From positions 161,621-225,620 of the forward strand of contig JAEPRB010000040.1 in assembly GCA_016758965.1 (NCBI GenBank): a stretch of DNA of 64,000 nt, given 5' to 3'. Every line of letters begins with the position of its first letter. Positions within the stretch are counted from its first letter, which is position 1. The stretch comes from Circinella minor (taxonomy: Eukaryota > Mucoromycota > Mucoromycetes > Mucorales > Lichtheimiaceae). The position numbers and the translations under genes are program-made. Below are positions 45,916-57,812 of the stretch, piece after piece. The notes beneath the pieces were generated by a model. It did not search any database, was not told the origin of the DNA, and saw nothing but the letters and a program-made list of their open reading frames with translations.

Positions 45916-47774
45916 TTATGATACAAAGACCTTCTTCAATTCATCAAATGTAAACGTATCTCCTGTTCTTGGACAAGTTACTCTACCATCTTGTTTAGTT
46001 GCCATATCATGCAACGACTATATTATTTTTAAAATGGCGATCGGGAAAGGAGCAGGAATTAGTTTTTTTTTTTAACATCAGATATTACCAATCATAATAG
46101 ATCATCATCATTATTTTTATTGTTTTCTTTTTTTTTCCCTCTCTTACCTCATAACTATAAACTCGGCCATTGGGTAACATCATCGGAGGATTATCTTCAT
46201 TCATTATTTTGCCACTAATCCGACACACGACTGTTGAGTTAACATGATGACTCAACGGTAGTCCTTCTGCTAATTTTCCTAACGTATCTGTGTCACACAC
46301 TGGGCAATGAACATTTCTATTTTCCAACTGATAACATTGTGGCGTCTTGAGTGCTGATAATCCAGCTTGTAAAGTAATCGAAAGTAATGGATGGGATGTT
46401 AACGAACACAATTTATAATTATCGGCTCGAAACTGTGCTGTCAATTCTGACCATCGTCGGGTATCATAGAGATCCTATATAAAATATAATATATTAATTT
46501 TAATTTTCCTTTTTTTTTATGGGGTGAAAGATGGACCCCCCCAATTCTTAAAAACCTGTACTCCCCCATTTCTACACCATCTCTCAAAAGCGAAAAAAAA
46601 ACAACTGATTATCTATTTTATCAAATTACTTTGTATGGTTGGCATTGTGTATCACTACTGAACACCAAAAGTGCCATAGCTTGTCGAATTCGTTTAAATT
46701 GTGTTGGTTGCCAAGGTGATAAATATTTTTGTGCATAGTTAATTGCCTCTATCCCTTTTCCTGCTCTTGCCAATTCAATATATTCTTGTAACCGTAAATT
46801 GAATTCAAGTGTACTCTATTATACATTTCCATAATAAATGATGGTATTAGTTTAAATACATAAACATATATACATTACTTTCACTTCTCTCTTTTTTTCC
46901 CCTTACATCTTGTTTCTTTAATGATGATCGATTTTCAGAACACCATTGAAGACATTCTTTACAACTATGATTACGTAAAGATTCTTCCACTTTTTCAGAT
47001 TGAGCAAATAGTTGTACATCTACCATATCCTACATAGATTTAACAATGATTTATTATTGTTCTTTCTTTCTTTTATTTTTGATCCAAAACAATTATATAC
47101 TTACTTCAACATGATTTGCTTGCGCCACTTGTTTCGCTGTTTCAGTTAATCCTTCTCGTAACAGATAATCCACAATAACACGATTCAATCGTGTATCACT
47201 CCAATGTTGAAACTCGGGTGCTTTTGCAGATGTAATACCGGAAATTTCATTTAAATGATTAACTCGTGCCTTGAGACGTTTCGCATGAGCATTTTCTTCT
47301 GTCCAGTATTTTTTGAGCTATAACATTATTAATATATATCGTTATATTTATCAGTTTATACCATTGTATATAAATGGGGTAGGTGGGTGTGTTTTTTTTT
47401 TCTTTTTAAATACAAACTTTGCGTTTTGTATTTTCCAACTGTTCTGAAAGTTCGTCAATCGTTTCAACTGCTTTTTCCGGTGAAATTTCATTTTGTTCTG
47501 CTGCTTTAACACAACGTTGAATCTTGTCCATAACATTATTCATTTGAACGTCTAAATATTTATTGGAATACTTGACAGATTTTCGCAATTGTTCATAAGG
47601 AACCTAAAATATAAAAGACAAGTATCATTTGATAACATTATATATAAAGGATTTAACATTAATAAAACATAAAGCTTTTACTAGGAAACAATAGCTCTTT
47701 TTTTTCCCTTTTCTTTTTACCTTTATCAATGGCTGTTCTAAATCAATTACTTGTTCCCCTTTAATCTGGTTCAT
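45916..47774 (-). CDS. FYV10: GID/CTLH E3 ubiquitin ligase subunit (Fyv10/Gid9/MAEA)
   Basis: RING-like subunit of the GID/CTLH ubiquitin ligase, which in yeast removes gluconeogenic enzymes when glucose returns. Seven exons (47721-47774, 47418-47603, 47105-47317, 46907-47029, 46630-46815, 46148-46474, 45916-46017) give 1191 nt, 396 aa, the normal size for MAEA. Coiled coil at ~residues 20-105 (TIDELSEQLENTKRK); LisH at ~113-145 (RLNRVIVDYLLREGLTETAK); CTLH at ~152-210 (ECLQWCSENRSSLKKQ); CRA at ~210-310; then an atypical RING with CPVCD, STVVCRISGKIMNEDNPPMM, LPNGRVYSYE and VTCPRTGDTFTFDELKKV. The exon 2 donor is GTTTGT; the others are GT(A/G)-type. Its partner RMD5/Gid2 is not in the window. 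Metabolic targets are known from yeast only. Confidence 0.93.
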
Positions 47775-49869
47775 TATAGACTTGTTTTATAACTGTATAT
47801 ATATGTATGTGTGCGGTTTTTAAAGTATTTAGTATTGAGAGTATATATTATTATTATTATATATGAGTGTGTGTGTGAAGCCGAAAAAAAAAGAGAATGG
47901 TTCAAGCAAAATTGGTGCGGGAATTTTGATGATAACGAACACCTGTCTTTTTTTTATGCACTTCTTTTTTTTATTTTTATTTTTATTTCGCGTTTGGTAT
48001 ATTCATCTTTTAACTTTTCAGTTTTATTTTTTTTTAATTGCACGCATTTATTTTAAGAAAATTATAAGTTAAATGTTCTTCTATGTGTGTTCAAGTAAAG
48101 ACCTAAAATTTAATAATAGTAATACAATGAATCTATTAGTGGAAAGTAAAATGAATCTTTATGAACATATAAAAAGAGCTGACTTGTGAATCACAATCAA
48201 ACTCAATTGTTCTTGTCAAGAAAATGTTTAGAGCTTGTAACCTTACAAGCATTATATAGGCACCAAAGTTTTTTTTAATTGAATGTTGTGCTAAAAACCC
48301 TTGAATTCATTCTATTTCAATTAGAAAGTCAACGAAGCATTATTTACACCTATCAGGAGTCGAAGCGATTCTCAAAGAGCGTCCACAAACAGGCTATGGC
48401 CAACGTATATACAGCGAAAATGATTAAAAATGACAAAATATCTCAATATGGTACAATATATTTGAATCAAGAGTTTATTGATATACATGAGTACCATCCA
48501 ATCGAGAACTTTTAATAGCTTTAGACCAACGATATGTATTATTGAAAAACACCTTTTGCATAAATGAATCTATAGCTGAAAATCAGTGTTATAAGATTTA
48601 TTTGATGAGTAAAGATTTTTTTATGAAAACAAGTCCTAATTTTCTGTATTCGAAATCGACAACCATAGGAACAACGAAGAAAGACTTACCACGGCTATAT
48701 GTGAATATTCTATGATGTGAGATCTAAAAAGTGTTCTTTCTTACATGATGAAGTGGTTTGAACGTAAATCTGTCGTAGCAATTATTTGTAACGCAAGCTT
48801 ATCCCTGTGCGGAAGTATTACACCAATTAAAAAAAAGCTTTAAGTCATTATATGTGTAAAGGCTATTATATACTTGAACAATGAAATATATATCTCAACT
48901 CATCTGTATTTAGTATCTAAATTAAAATCAATTACATGTCAATGGAGTAAGATTGATTCTACACGTTTTTGGTACAAGTACAAAGAATGATACGAGATAT
49001 CAAAAGGTGTATCATAAAAAATAGCAATGCAACGTCACTACTCCCCAGCGCAAAAGTAATCGGGTCGCATATGTTGCCTACAAAAGCTTAGTTGATTATA
49101 TGTATATCTATCAGAAGCCCCCCAATATTCTTAATTATGTAAAATTGACAGCTATACTCTCTGTCGTTGATCAATACAGCTCAAAATTAGATTATCGAAA
49201 ATACAATATTACAAATCAGTTGTGACATGGCAACAGTACGCTATATATAATGCCGATGGCATAGATAATGACAAGAATCTTATTGATTAGGAACCCAACA
49301 TTATTTCAAGGCCACTATGATAACGTGCTTAAAAGATCACATTGATTCAGATTAAGTTAACCTTTAAATGTGTAGGAGAGGAGCATTTGATACCAGCAGT
49401 CTATTGAAATAAGTGAAAACAAAAATCATCGAATACTATACGATAAAATATAACAGTGAGGGTATTAATAGATTGTATTTGTTTTTTTATGGTGAATAAT
49501 CTTTATAAAGGTTATACTACAATAAAGCAAAAGATAAATTTATATGACATTTATGAGATATATTATAGCATATTACTATAAATAAAAAAGAGTACCTTGA
49601 CTCGTATACTTATTATTTCAAATGTAATTATTATATTTACATATAAAGAATGAAGAGGCGTCCTACATTATTTATGTTAACGACTTCGAAATTAATATAT
49701 AGTTTTAGAATTGAGGTTGCCTACCAAATTCAAGATACTTGAATGGTTTTCAACATCTGGTGGCAGGAAATTCGGGTAAAGCAAGTTAGTTTCCAAATTT
49801 GAATACCGAAACGCCTAGTAAACTAAACTAGTTGTCACCTGGCATATTTTCCTTCTAACAAAAAAAAAC
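47775..49869. other. Divergent gene-poor region (2.1 kb)
   Basis: Lies between divergent Fyv10-like and Zim17 genes. AT-rich; homopolymer-rich near 47940-48060. A 78-codon plus frame at 48279-48515 is open but has no domain, and the surrounding ~1.5 kb shows only short frames. No gene is supported. Confidence 0.45.
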
Positions 49870-50496
49870 ATGTTACCACGAGCAACATTATTACGTACTT
49901 TACGATTCAGTCCATGTATACGACGATCCTTTTCAAATGTCACTAATAGATCTTCATTATGGCATACAGAAACATTAACTAAAAGATCAACAACAGCAAC
50001 AACAATTGGGAGCCTTTTCAAACAACCCACTATTGCTTTGCTTACAACAACACGCTCTAGTCTTTTTCATACTTGCCAATCCTTATATAAAGAACAAGAA
50101 CAAGAAGAAGAAACAGTTGATCCCAAACATCAGCTATTAATTGGATTTACTTGTGAAGTATGTAAAGAACGATCACACCACGTCATGTCTAAATTGGCAT
50201 ATACCAAGGGTGTCGTCTTAATTGAATGTCCTGGTTGTAAAAACCGTCATTTGATTGCGGATAATTTGGGTTGGTTTAAAGATCAATCTACTACTGTTGA
50301 AGATTTGGTCAAGGAAAAAGGAGAAGCTATTCGTAAAGTGGTTGTAGACAAGGATGGAAATGAACATGAAACGGATATTATGGAATGGTTACCTGATATT
50401 AGTAATGAAGAACGCGCTAGAAAAGACGCAGCAAAACAAGAAGCTGAAAAATTACGTCAAGAACAAGAAAAGCAACAACAAAAAGATCAAGAATAA
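49870..50496 (+). CDS. ZIM17: Mitochondrial DNL-type zinc finger chaperone (Zim17/Hep1)
   Basis: Mitochondrial matrix protein that keeps mtHsp70 soluble and supports protein import. Single exon, 208 aa. Residues 1-~70 are Arg/Ser/Thr-rich with almost no acidic residues (MLPRATLLRTLRF start), a typical mitochondrial presequence. The DNL zinc finger spans ~88-140: FTCEVC (Cys95, Cys98), ECPGC (Cys120, Cys123) and the hallmark DNLGWF at 131-136. The C-terminus is a charged Lys/Glu/Gln helix (residues ~175-208), longer than in many homologues. It is convergent with the next gene, 146 bp between stops. Confidence 0.95.
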   Translation: MLPRATLLRTLRFSPCIRRSFSNVTNRSSLWHTETLTKRSTTATTIGSLFKQPTIALLTTTRSSLFHTCQSLYKEQEQEEETVDPKHQLLIGFTCEVCKERSHHVMSKLAYTKGVVLIECPGCKNRHLIADNLGWFKDQSTTVEDLVKEKGEAIRKVVVDKDGNEHETDIMEWLPDISNEERARKDAAKQEAEKLRQEQEKQQQKDQE

Positions 50497-50642
50497 ATAA
50501 CGATAACAATAATAAAAAGATTACGTATAAAGCTATTATATATATATTATTATTACAAAAAAAGAAAAACAATGGATAACCTTTTTTTTTGGGTGGGGTG
50601 GGGTTGATTGTATATACAATTAATTGTTGTAATTTAAAACTG

Positions 50643-51626
50643 TTAATTATTATGACTAGATAAATTTTTGGGATTAGGTAATGACATGTCTTGAAGAGCT
50701 CGTTCAATCAATGTTGGATGCACATTCATGGATATAGATAATTCTGATACATGATCCCGCATCATTGCTTCATAAATATTCTTGAATATTTCCAAAGTTT
50801 GAAGTGGAGGACTTGCTCGGAATTCTTTAATAAAGCGATGATGTGCATGGCGACAAACTTTTTGTTTCGCTCTTCGGATGAACCCGCCAAATCCGTCAAT
50901 ACCAAACTTATGCTCCATTGCTTGTCTCAAATTCTGAACCTCGTCATTGCGTGTAATAATATATTTTTCCAATATATGTATAATCATTGTCTCTAGTTCC
51001 TCATAACGTTTTCTAGACTTAATAGGCGTGTCGATGCGGAAGTCACCATCGAAATAGTCACTCATAATGCTACTGCGATTTTCATCAACAATATCATCAC
51101 CAACCACACTAGTATTTAATCCATAGGTCAATACTCTTCGATAGATTGTTTGTTCTGGTTTTAATAGGTTATCAATAACAAATCGTTCCCAGATAATGTT
51201 GACACGTTCGACAATAATAATATATAAAGGTGATGGGATTTCGTCATGAGCACGGAAGTCATCCCATTGACCTTTCTCCAATCTATTGAGTAACCACCGA
51301 TCTAATGCTATTTGGTATCGCATATATGAATTTGCGGCTTCAATGGTACGATACTCCGTATTTCTTTCAAGCCAATCGACATTGATGAGTGTTGATACTA
51401 CTCTATTTAGGGTCCCGATACCATTTTCGATATATTCGTGTGTAATTGAATCAAAAGTCTCGAAAGCTGGTTTAAGTGGAATATTGTTTAACATTTTAAG
51501 GATTTCTGAACGTCGTTTTAACTTGGCAATATCATTTGGCATCATAAAATCTTCATCAGCCACCAACAGTGACGTGGACCTCTTGCTATCACTGCGATTT
51601 GTTATCTTTGACATTAAACGCTTCAT
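50643..51626 (-). CDS. Conserved-looking helical protein, function unknown
   Basis: Single-exon 327-aa frame with ATG at 51626 and codon use like neighbouring genes. I do not recognise the family. Composition is strongly alpha-helical, rich in Arg, Glu, Ile and Leu, with no signal peptide, membrane segment or Cys cluster. The N-terminus is basic (MKRLMSKITNRSDSKRS). Notable segments are ALDRWLLNRLEKGQWDDFR, EELETMIIHILEKYIITRN and HKFGIDGFGGFIRRAKQKVC. The acidic stretch DDIVDENRSSIMSDYFDGD around residues 178-196 may be a linker. A regulator with an RGS-like helical bundle is conceivable but unsupported. The upstream leader is purine-rich on this strand, as in other genes here. Confidence 0.7.
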   Translation of the reverse strand: MKRLMSKITNRSDSKRSTSLLVADEDFMMPNDIAKLKRRSEILKMLNNIPLKPAFETFDSITHEYIENGIGTLNRVVSTLINVDWLERNTEYRTIEAANSYMRYQIALDRWLLNRLEKGQWDDFRAHDEIPSPLYIIIVERVNIIWERFVIDNLLKPEQTIYRRVLTYGLNTSVVGDDIVDENRSSIMSDYFDGDFRIDTPIKSRKRYEELETMIIHILEKYIITRNDEVQNLRQAMEHKFGIDGFGGFIRRAKQKVCRHAHHRFIKEFRASPPLQTLEIFKNIYEAMMRDHVSELSISMNVHPTLIERALQDMSLPNPKNLSSHNN

Positions 51627-53680
51627 AGTAATGTTCTTGAGCTTTTTTTTTTTTTATATGATTATTAAATTAATATCGAGAGTGAGAAAAAAAATTCGGT
51701 TGTTGGCAAATATATATATATCACGGTTCTACTCTTTTTATATCTTGTGTACATATAATGGAGAACAAATAATTATAACTAATGATAATGATAATGGTGG
51801 TTTCTTTCTTATTATGCAAGAATAAGAGCAGATGCAAAGTATTGAGCTATTGTTAATATGATCATTATTATATTAATATACGTACATTCATTGATAATTA
51901 TGGTTGCGAAAAAAAAATGCATTACGTACGTAGTGGTTGCATAATTTTCAATAAATAACAAACAATGGTTTATAATAAAGGACTATTTGTTGTCAAAGTT
52001 GCTGTCAAGGGTTTTATTGTTATCGGCAACAACATTCTATCTCCCTTTGTTTTTAAACAATGCTACCTTTTTTTTTCCAAAAAGTAGAATATATGGGATA
52101 TTTCATTATTTACTATATGTGTACGTACAGCATAACCACTAACTTTGTCGTAGTAATCTTCCACAAACAATAAACTCATGAATGACAGCAATGTCGTTCC
52201 CTCTTCGGTATATTAATATTAATAGTCCGTACTATTATACTTTTATATATATCAACCATAATTATACTTGCTTATTGAACTAATAATAATAAGAGTGTCA
52301 CCCCTAAAATATATGTATATAAAGTCGCTGTTTTTAATCATAATGTTAATTATATATACTACAACCAAGAAAAGATATATTTAGACTTAGTACATTGATT
52401 ATTCATTAAATCTGTACCAATATATGTTTGTACGTACAGGTTTAGCGAATTACCTGTTTAGCAAATTGAAACGCAGTTGGTACTACGTAACATGTAAAAT
52501 ATACTGGAAGAATAACTATAGGATAAAAAAAAATGATAATCCATATACGTAATGTAGTTAGTTGCTTAATATAGCTTTGCTACTATGAACTAATCTTTTA
52601 GTGATAAAAATGATAATAGTGTATTCATCAAATTGTGATGATGAATCACCAGAGATTGGATTAATAATAAATTCACAACAAAGTGTGTGCTAATATAGAC
52701 CATGTTTAGCAGTTGAATAAATGAGTAAAAATAAATTGTATCAATAACATAATTACATATTCAATGCTAATGAACAAGTGCATGAAAAAGTTGAAAACAG
52801 GTACGTACGTACGCAGATGAGGAAGAAGAAAAAAGCATCTGTGTAAAGTTGGCAAAAAAGAGACACTGTTATTAACAAGGTGTTGAAAAGCTTTCTCTGG
52901 TGGACAACAAGCATGATTTGTGTATTTGCAATTGCTGTGGAAACAAATTAGCCAACTGAAAACAAAGAGAAGAGCTGATTTTACCAATAAAAAGACTAAT
53001 ATAATATAATATAATATAATACTATTATAAACCCGGTAAATATTTAGAAAAGCTCACCAGACATCGGTTTATCGAATCACCGGTATTTTACTAGGTACAA
53101 ATCCTCACATATATTGAGTATCTGTTTAACGAATAATCACTGTAATTATGAATTCAAGGAGGGGGAGAGTTCTCTTGAAAGCAGTAACATTATATCATTG
53201 GAATTATAATTTTTAGCAAAAATGTAAAAGTGTATGAATTGGTAATTATTTTATTTTTGGGTGGTAGTGATTTTTCACAATCTATTATTAACATGTTTTG
53301 AAAAAAATACAAAGTACGTACTTTACAGTTGAAATACTAAATATATAATGATTACTATAAAATATATATTGTATTGAAGAAGAATAAAAGTGAGAATATA
53401 TTTAAAAACAAAGGCAAAATAATGCTGGAAATAGAAAAGAAAAATAAAATTTTGTGAAAGATGTTGGATATGAAAAAGAGAAAGTTTCTTTTGTAAAAGA
53501 TGTCGGGTATAAAAAAGAGGTTTAATAATGACAGGTAAAGAAACATCCAAAACACATTACTCTTTGATAATGTAGTAGTGGTATTTGTTGTTATTAATCC
53601 AATGTTGAAAGAAGCAAACGCACATCCAACAGATTCTTGTCAAATTATCATTATGATCATTATTCAATGCCTATTATTAT
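51627..53680. other. Gene-poor AT-rich region (2.05 kb)
   Basis: No gene is supported. Many TACGTA/GTACGTAC motifs occur, as in other intergenic stretches of the window, with ATAAT repeats near 53000. Frames at 52706-52987 and 53323-53555 are AT-driven, hydrophobic and without domains. Confidence 0.45.
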
Positions 53681-53850
53681 TAGCGGTCCCTGTCTCGCTT
53701 CGCTTGACTGAATGAGCCACTTCGCTTCGCTTTGTGTCATTCAATGGATCCACGTCGCAAGGGGAAGTTTCCCCCCTTGGCCCCCCATTGGAGGCAAGCC
53801 CCCAAACCCGCGGTCGACTATAATACATTCAAAGCTGGATTCGAGGGTAC
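53681..53850 (+). repeat. GC-rich dispersed repeat, copy 1
   Basis: Contains CGCTTCGCT motifs, then GTCGCAAGGGGAAGTTTCCCCCCTTGGCCCCCC and CGGTCGACTATAATACATTC (given in two parts). It is much more GC-rich than its surroundings. The same order of blocks recurs at 55619-55750 in the same orientation. Confidence 0.7.
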
Positions 53851-54044
53851 GATACAAAAATACGTTATGAATGGGATTTGCAGGCCGGTGTTGTAATGGT
53901 TGATTTTCCTTTTTCAAGTTTTATAAAACCTAAATTTTTTAGTAGTATAGATTATTATTATTATTATTAGAGGAACAAACATATGAAAACAAAGAAAATT
54001 TCATGTTAAATCTTACCCAAGTATTCTCCCACTGATTTACCTGT

Positions 54045-54650
54045 ATACTCAATAACATTAATATGTTCATCTCTCAGTCTTTTTCCAATGCAGAACACTC
54101 ATGAAGACCAACCTAATAAATTGTATAAGTGAACATATCAATTAGTAAACCCACATAATAAAATAGCTATAACCTTTCCCTTCTATTAACTAGGTACTTA
54201 CCAACAGTGTTGATAATAACTCAAAATACCGCAATAATGCAATAATGCAATACGATTTTCCCAATCGCACGGTATAGTTGCGCTCCTTAAATCAATGTGC
54301 TTCCACGAGTATTGATCATTGACCATGGTACTGTACAACTTAAACAAACTTGATTTTTGATGATGTTGATAGAATTTAAATGTTTCCATCGATGCGTCTT
54401 TATACTTTAATGCTTCCTTCAATGACGATGTTGTACATTCAAAGATCTTCATAGTGTCTTCGATTGAATGCTGTACATTTTCTTCCAAGGGTCCACTAAA
54501 ATAATATCAAAGAAAAATATAATTTAGTTTCTATTTCTTTTTTCTATCTTTTCTTCCTTCTTTTTTTTTTCTCTTTATCTTGAAGATTCTGTAATGACAT
54601 ATTCCACGTCAGATAAGGTTTTCATTTTGCCTAGAGCATCGATGAAAAGT
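54045..54650 (-). pseudogene. Spliced coding relic, unrecognised family
   Basis: Three exon-like blocks on the minus strand. Block 1 (~54575-54650) reads DALGKMKTLSDVEYVITESS. Block 2 (54202-54495) lies between a good acceptor (ATTATTTTAG) and a good donor (GTAAGT) and reads EENVQHSIEDTMKIFECTTS, continuing about 95 residues without a stop. Block 3 starts at 54112 after TTTATTAG. No start codon or full frame could be assembled. It lies between the two GC-rich repeats, so it is probably part of transposon debris. Confidence 0.4.
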
Positions 54651-54732
54651 TTTTATCAAGTTGTAATTTTTGTCGTACATATGAATTTCTTTTACTGGTT
54701 GAAGTTCGTACTCACACCAATAAAAATCAATA

Positions 54733-55087
54733 ATGCTGGAATTTTTTGCTACTTCATATGGTAAAAATGCTAATCAAGAAACAATGGCGTACTATAACGA
54801 ACAAAAAGCAGCAACAACGAATAAATAAAACCCTTAGTAATCTTGGCGTCAAGGAATATTTAAAGAACTTGTTGGAAAATGTTCCGTATGAGGATTTTAT
54901 GAAGGAATTATGGAGCAACGATGTGTCGGTCAATAATGAAATTGGAACAAAACTTGTCAACATCATCAAGTACGCCATGACTACGTTCCATTTAGCAACA
55001 AAGTCCATTGCTTCTACTTCAGCTAGCCATGAACGTACTTATTTTATTGAATATATTATTCCTGGTCTGAAGGCATTAGCAGGATAG
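54733..55087 (+). pseudogene. Frameshifted coding relic
   Basis: Begins MLEFFATSYGKNANQETMAY at 54733 and stops at a TAA near 54825. The same protein-like sequence continues in a neighbouring frame (KEYLKNLLENVPYEDFMKEL) to the TAG at 55085-55087, ending HERTYFIEYIIPGLKALAG. A one- or two-base indel in the AATAAATAAAAC stretch explains the break. It resembles the N-terminal half of repeated protein families seen in Mucorales; this is impression, not search. Confidence 0.4.
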
Positions 55088-55092
55088 ATATA

Positions 55093-55215
55093 ATCTTCAA
55101 TAGCCTCTTTGTGAGCGGTAGTCAATTTTGGTTTATGAGGAGAGTTTACGGTGTTGTTAGCAGATGTTCGAATGGTATATCGTTTTTGATTGTGTGTCAA
55201 TAGTAACTTATCCTG
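55093..55215 (-). pseudogene. Possible helix-turn-helix transposase fragment
   Basis: The minus strand reads NNTVNSPHKPKLTTAHKEAI followed by EDYI. The pattern Pro-Lys-Leu-Thr-x2-His-Lys resembles the start of the second N-terminal helix-turn-helix of Tc1-like transposases. It is too short to place firmly. Confidence 0.25.
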
Positions 55216-55618
55216 TATACAAAAAATTATTAGTTTGTTTGTTTTAGGTAGTGGATAAACTAACAAATTTATCAATAATAAGCATAGCAGCAATACATAC
55301 AGGTAAAACAGTTGCATTATTTTTTCAGTTGTTGACTTCATCGTTCGGGAGACTGTCAACTACATCTTCGCCTTGATTATCATTATTTTTATTGTTATCA
55401 CCATTAAAATTACTATCACCATCGGAATTAGAAGAAGAAATATCAATTAGTAAGAATATATATCGAGAGATTATTGTTGAAGAATTAGAAAAGATTTACA
55501 GCTGATGGTCAATTAATATATAAGGAATCAAGCTTGAATCAAGCTTTCACCAAGCTTTCTTTTTTTTGAAGGTTACAAATATAAATATTTAGTATATTAT
55601 GTATGTCTTTAATAATAA

Positions 55619-55750
55619 CTAGCAACCCTTCTTCGCTTCGTCGCTCCAGATCATTCAGCGGTTTGCGTCGCAAAGGGGAGTTCCTCCCCTTATTGACCCC
55701 CCAAAAAGCGCTTCACGCCTGGTAGTATGCGTGTTCAAGGCTGTATAATA
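55619..55750 (+). repeat. GC-rich dispersed repeat, copy 2
   Basis: CTTCGCTTCGTCGCT, then GTCGCAAAGGGGAGTTCCTC followed by CCCTTATTGACCCCCC, and TTCAAGGCTGTATAATAG. The order and motifs match 53681-53850 in direct orientation, with indels. Confidence 0.7.
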
Positions 55751-57727
55751 GTTTTTCAGGTAAAATATATCAATCAAATATGTTGTTAAAATGGGTCTGT
55801 TAATTAAATATGCCATAACAGAGAGGGCGCAGCTTGAAAATTTCCTTTTTTGTGAATTAGCTATAACTTTTGTGTGGGAAGATACAGCAAAAGCAAAACT
55901 TACTGAAGCTCTGGTTCAGAAAAAAATTGTTTTCATTACTTTCACCACAATCAATGTTGTCTGCAAGTTTCTCAACTTGCACAATTATATTATTATCCGC
56001 TTCACGGCTTGAATTGTTGAGATTCTTGGCACAATTTAAATTTGTTAAAAGCTAATAATGAATGAGAAACTATTTTTACATTGCTTTTGTTACCAACACA
56101 CCACGCATTTCCTCCATCTAACCTGTAATTCTCGCCTGATTTTAGCTGCTACCTTCTCCCTTTTTTGATTTTGTAAGAAAACTTAAATCGTCATTCATAG
56201 CCGAATAAATACTAGATAAGCTTGAGCCGTTCATGCGATTGTCATACATCTCAAGAGCATGAAAAACATTCCAATCTTTAGTTACTTCGTCTACTTGAAA
56301 ATAATTACAGGTCAACATAATAGGATGAGAAAAAGCTACGCAGCTGTTCAGATACAACACGAAAAAAGCCAGCTTAAAGGGCGGTGCTAAAATACATTTT
56401 TGTAAAATAGAACCAGCAATGTATCTCCAGTAGTAGGGGATGTAAAAAACTCCCCATCTTTTACTTCATTTTTTTACCTCCTCCAAATAGTAACTCACTG
56501 ATGGAGAAAAATCATCGTGGTTGCTAAAACGAATGTATTTTTGATTCTAAAATAGAAACGGTTATACCTCCACTGCTGGAATTGCCCTTATATGTTTGTT
56601 TTGCGCACGGAAAAAAACTTTGGTGATTTTACTATGACCTCATAGCGTGGGATATAATAAATAATTATGACCCTTGCCACTGTTTTCGTAGATAATAATG
56701 GAAAGCATTTTAAGCATTTGTTGATAGTAAAAATTGGAACACAATAAATCTTCAAATCTGATGCACCTTATTAATGAATTTTTAATTATTTTTGGGGAAT
56801 CGAAGTACTTTTTCCATCCACGAGAATCTTGTCTTTATCATGTAGAATAGCATTAATAATCACTGTATTAGTTGGTATATTATAATAAATAAAATCGATA
56901 TGTTATATTGATAACAAGGGCGAAAGAAATATAAAATATAATTACCGCTTATTATTATGTTGCTGTTAGATGTTTACGACTATTTATGAGTGCATTATTT
57001 GTGAAGAGGTACGTAGCACTTTTCTGTGCGCGAGTTTTTTTGTGTAACTAAAATGTATTGTCCTAGATCCAATATTTACTATAAAGATAAAAAGAAGAAA
57101 AAAAAATATGAAAGAACTGAAAGGATAAACTTCTTACAGTGCTGTAAATGCACACCATAAAATGTTGATAATTCGTTCAAGAAAGTACCGTTTCACCTAA
57201 TGAAAAAAAAACCATATGACACTATTTTTTTTCTATACTTATCTAATTTTGCTGGATGATGACATGTCTGCTTACATTACAGAAAAACATCCACTCATTA
57301 TATAAGACAAAATACCATTATATAAAATAAATTATTAGCTTTGCAGTTCAAAGCAACCAATTGCTCTTTATATTAACATTATTAAGAGAGTTGGCTTTTA
57401 TAATATACTTTGATAAGACTTTTTTTTTAATTTATGCTACATGCCTCATACTATTTAAGTTTGTTTGCAAATGACAAATATAATGTATATTTGAATACGT
57501 AAATGAAACCGGGGTACGTAATAAAAAAAAAAAGAAAGCCTACGTAAATAATATTTATATGGTAGCAACGGTGATATTCCACGGCTTCATCTAGATTTTT
57601 ATAACCTGCATCCGATCCTTTGCATTGAAAGAATAATGTTATTCGTTGTGGTGACTTGCTATGATGTTATTCGTTATTGTGGTTTCTATGTAGTTCTCGC
57701 GGCTTGCACCCGATCTGGAATACTCAC

Positions 57728-57812
57728 TGCGATGATCCACCTGCTGTGGTCAGTGCCATGATCATAGTTTCCAAGATAGCGTCCATGGTTTGCATCCGTT
57801 CGTCTGCATTAT
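57728..57812 (-). pseudogene. Short coding relic, gag-like heptad segment
   Basis: The minus strand reads NADERMQTMDAILETMIMAL and ends at GTGAGT (donor-like) or a stop. A related stretch, FNAKDRMQ, occurs 140 bp further on the same strand (~57610-57635), as if tandemly duplicated. The Met/Glu heptad style resembles the N-terminal coiled coil of gag-like retroelement proteins. Very tentative. Confidence 0.2.

Noticed and set aside
6000..47774. Possible metabolic gene cluster (aldolase, malate synthase, GID subunit)
   Set aside because: The genes are far apart, in different orientations and separated by unrelated genes and transposons; co-location looks incidental.
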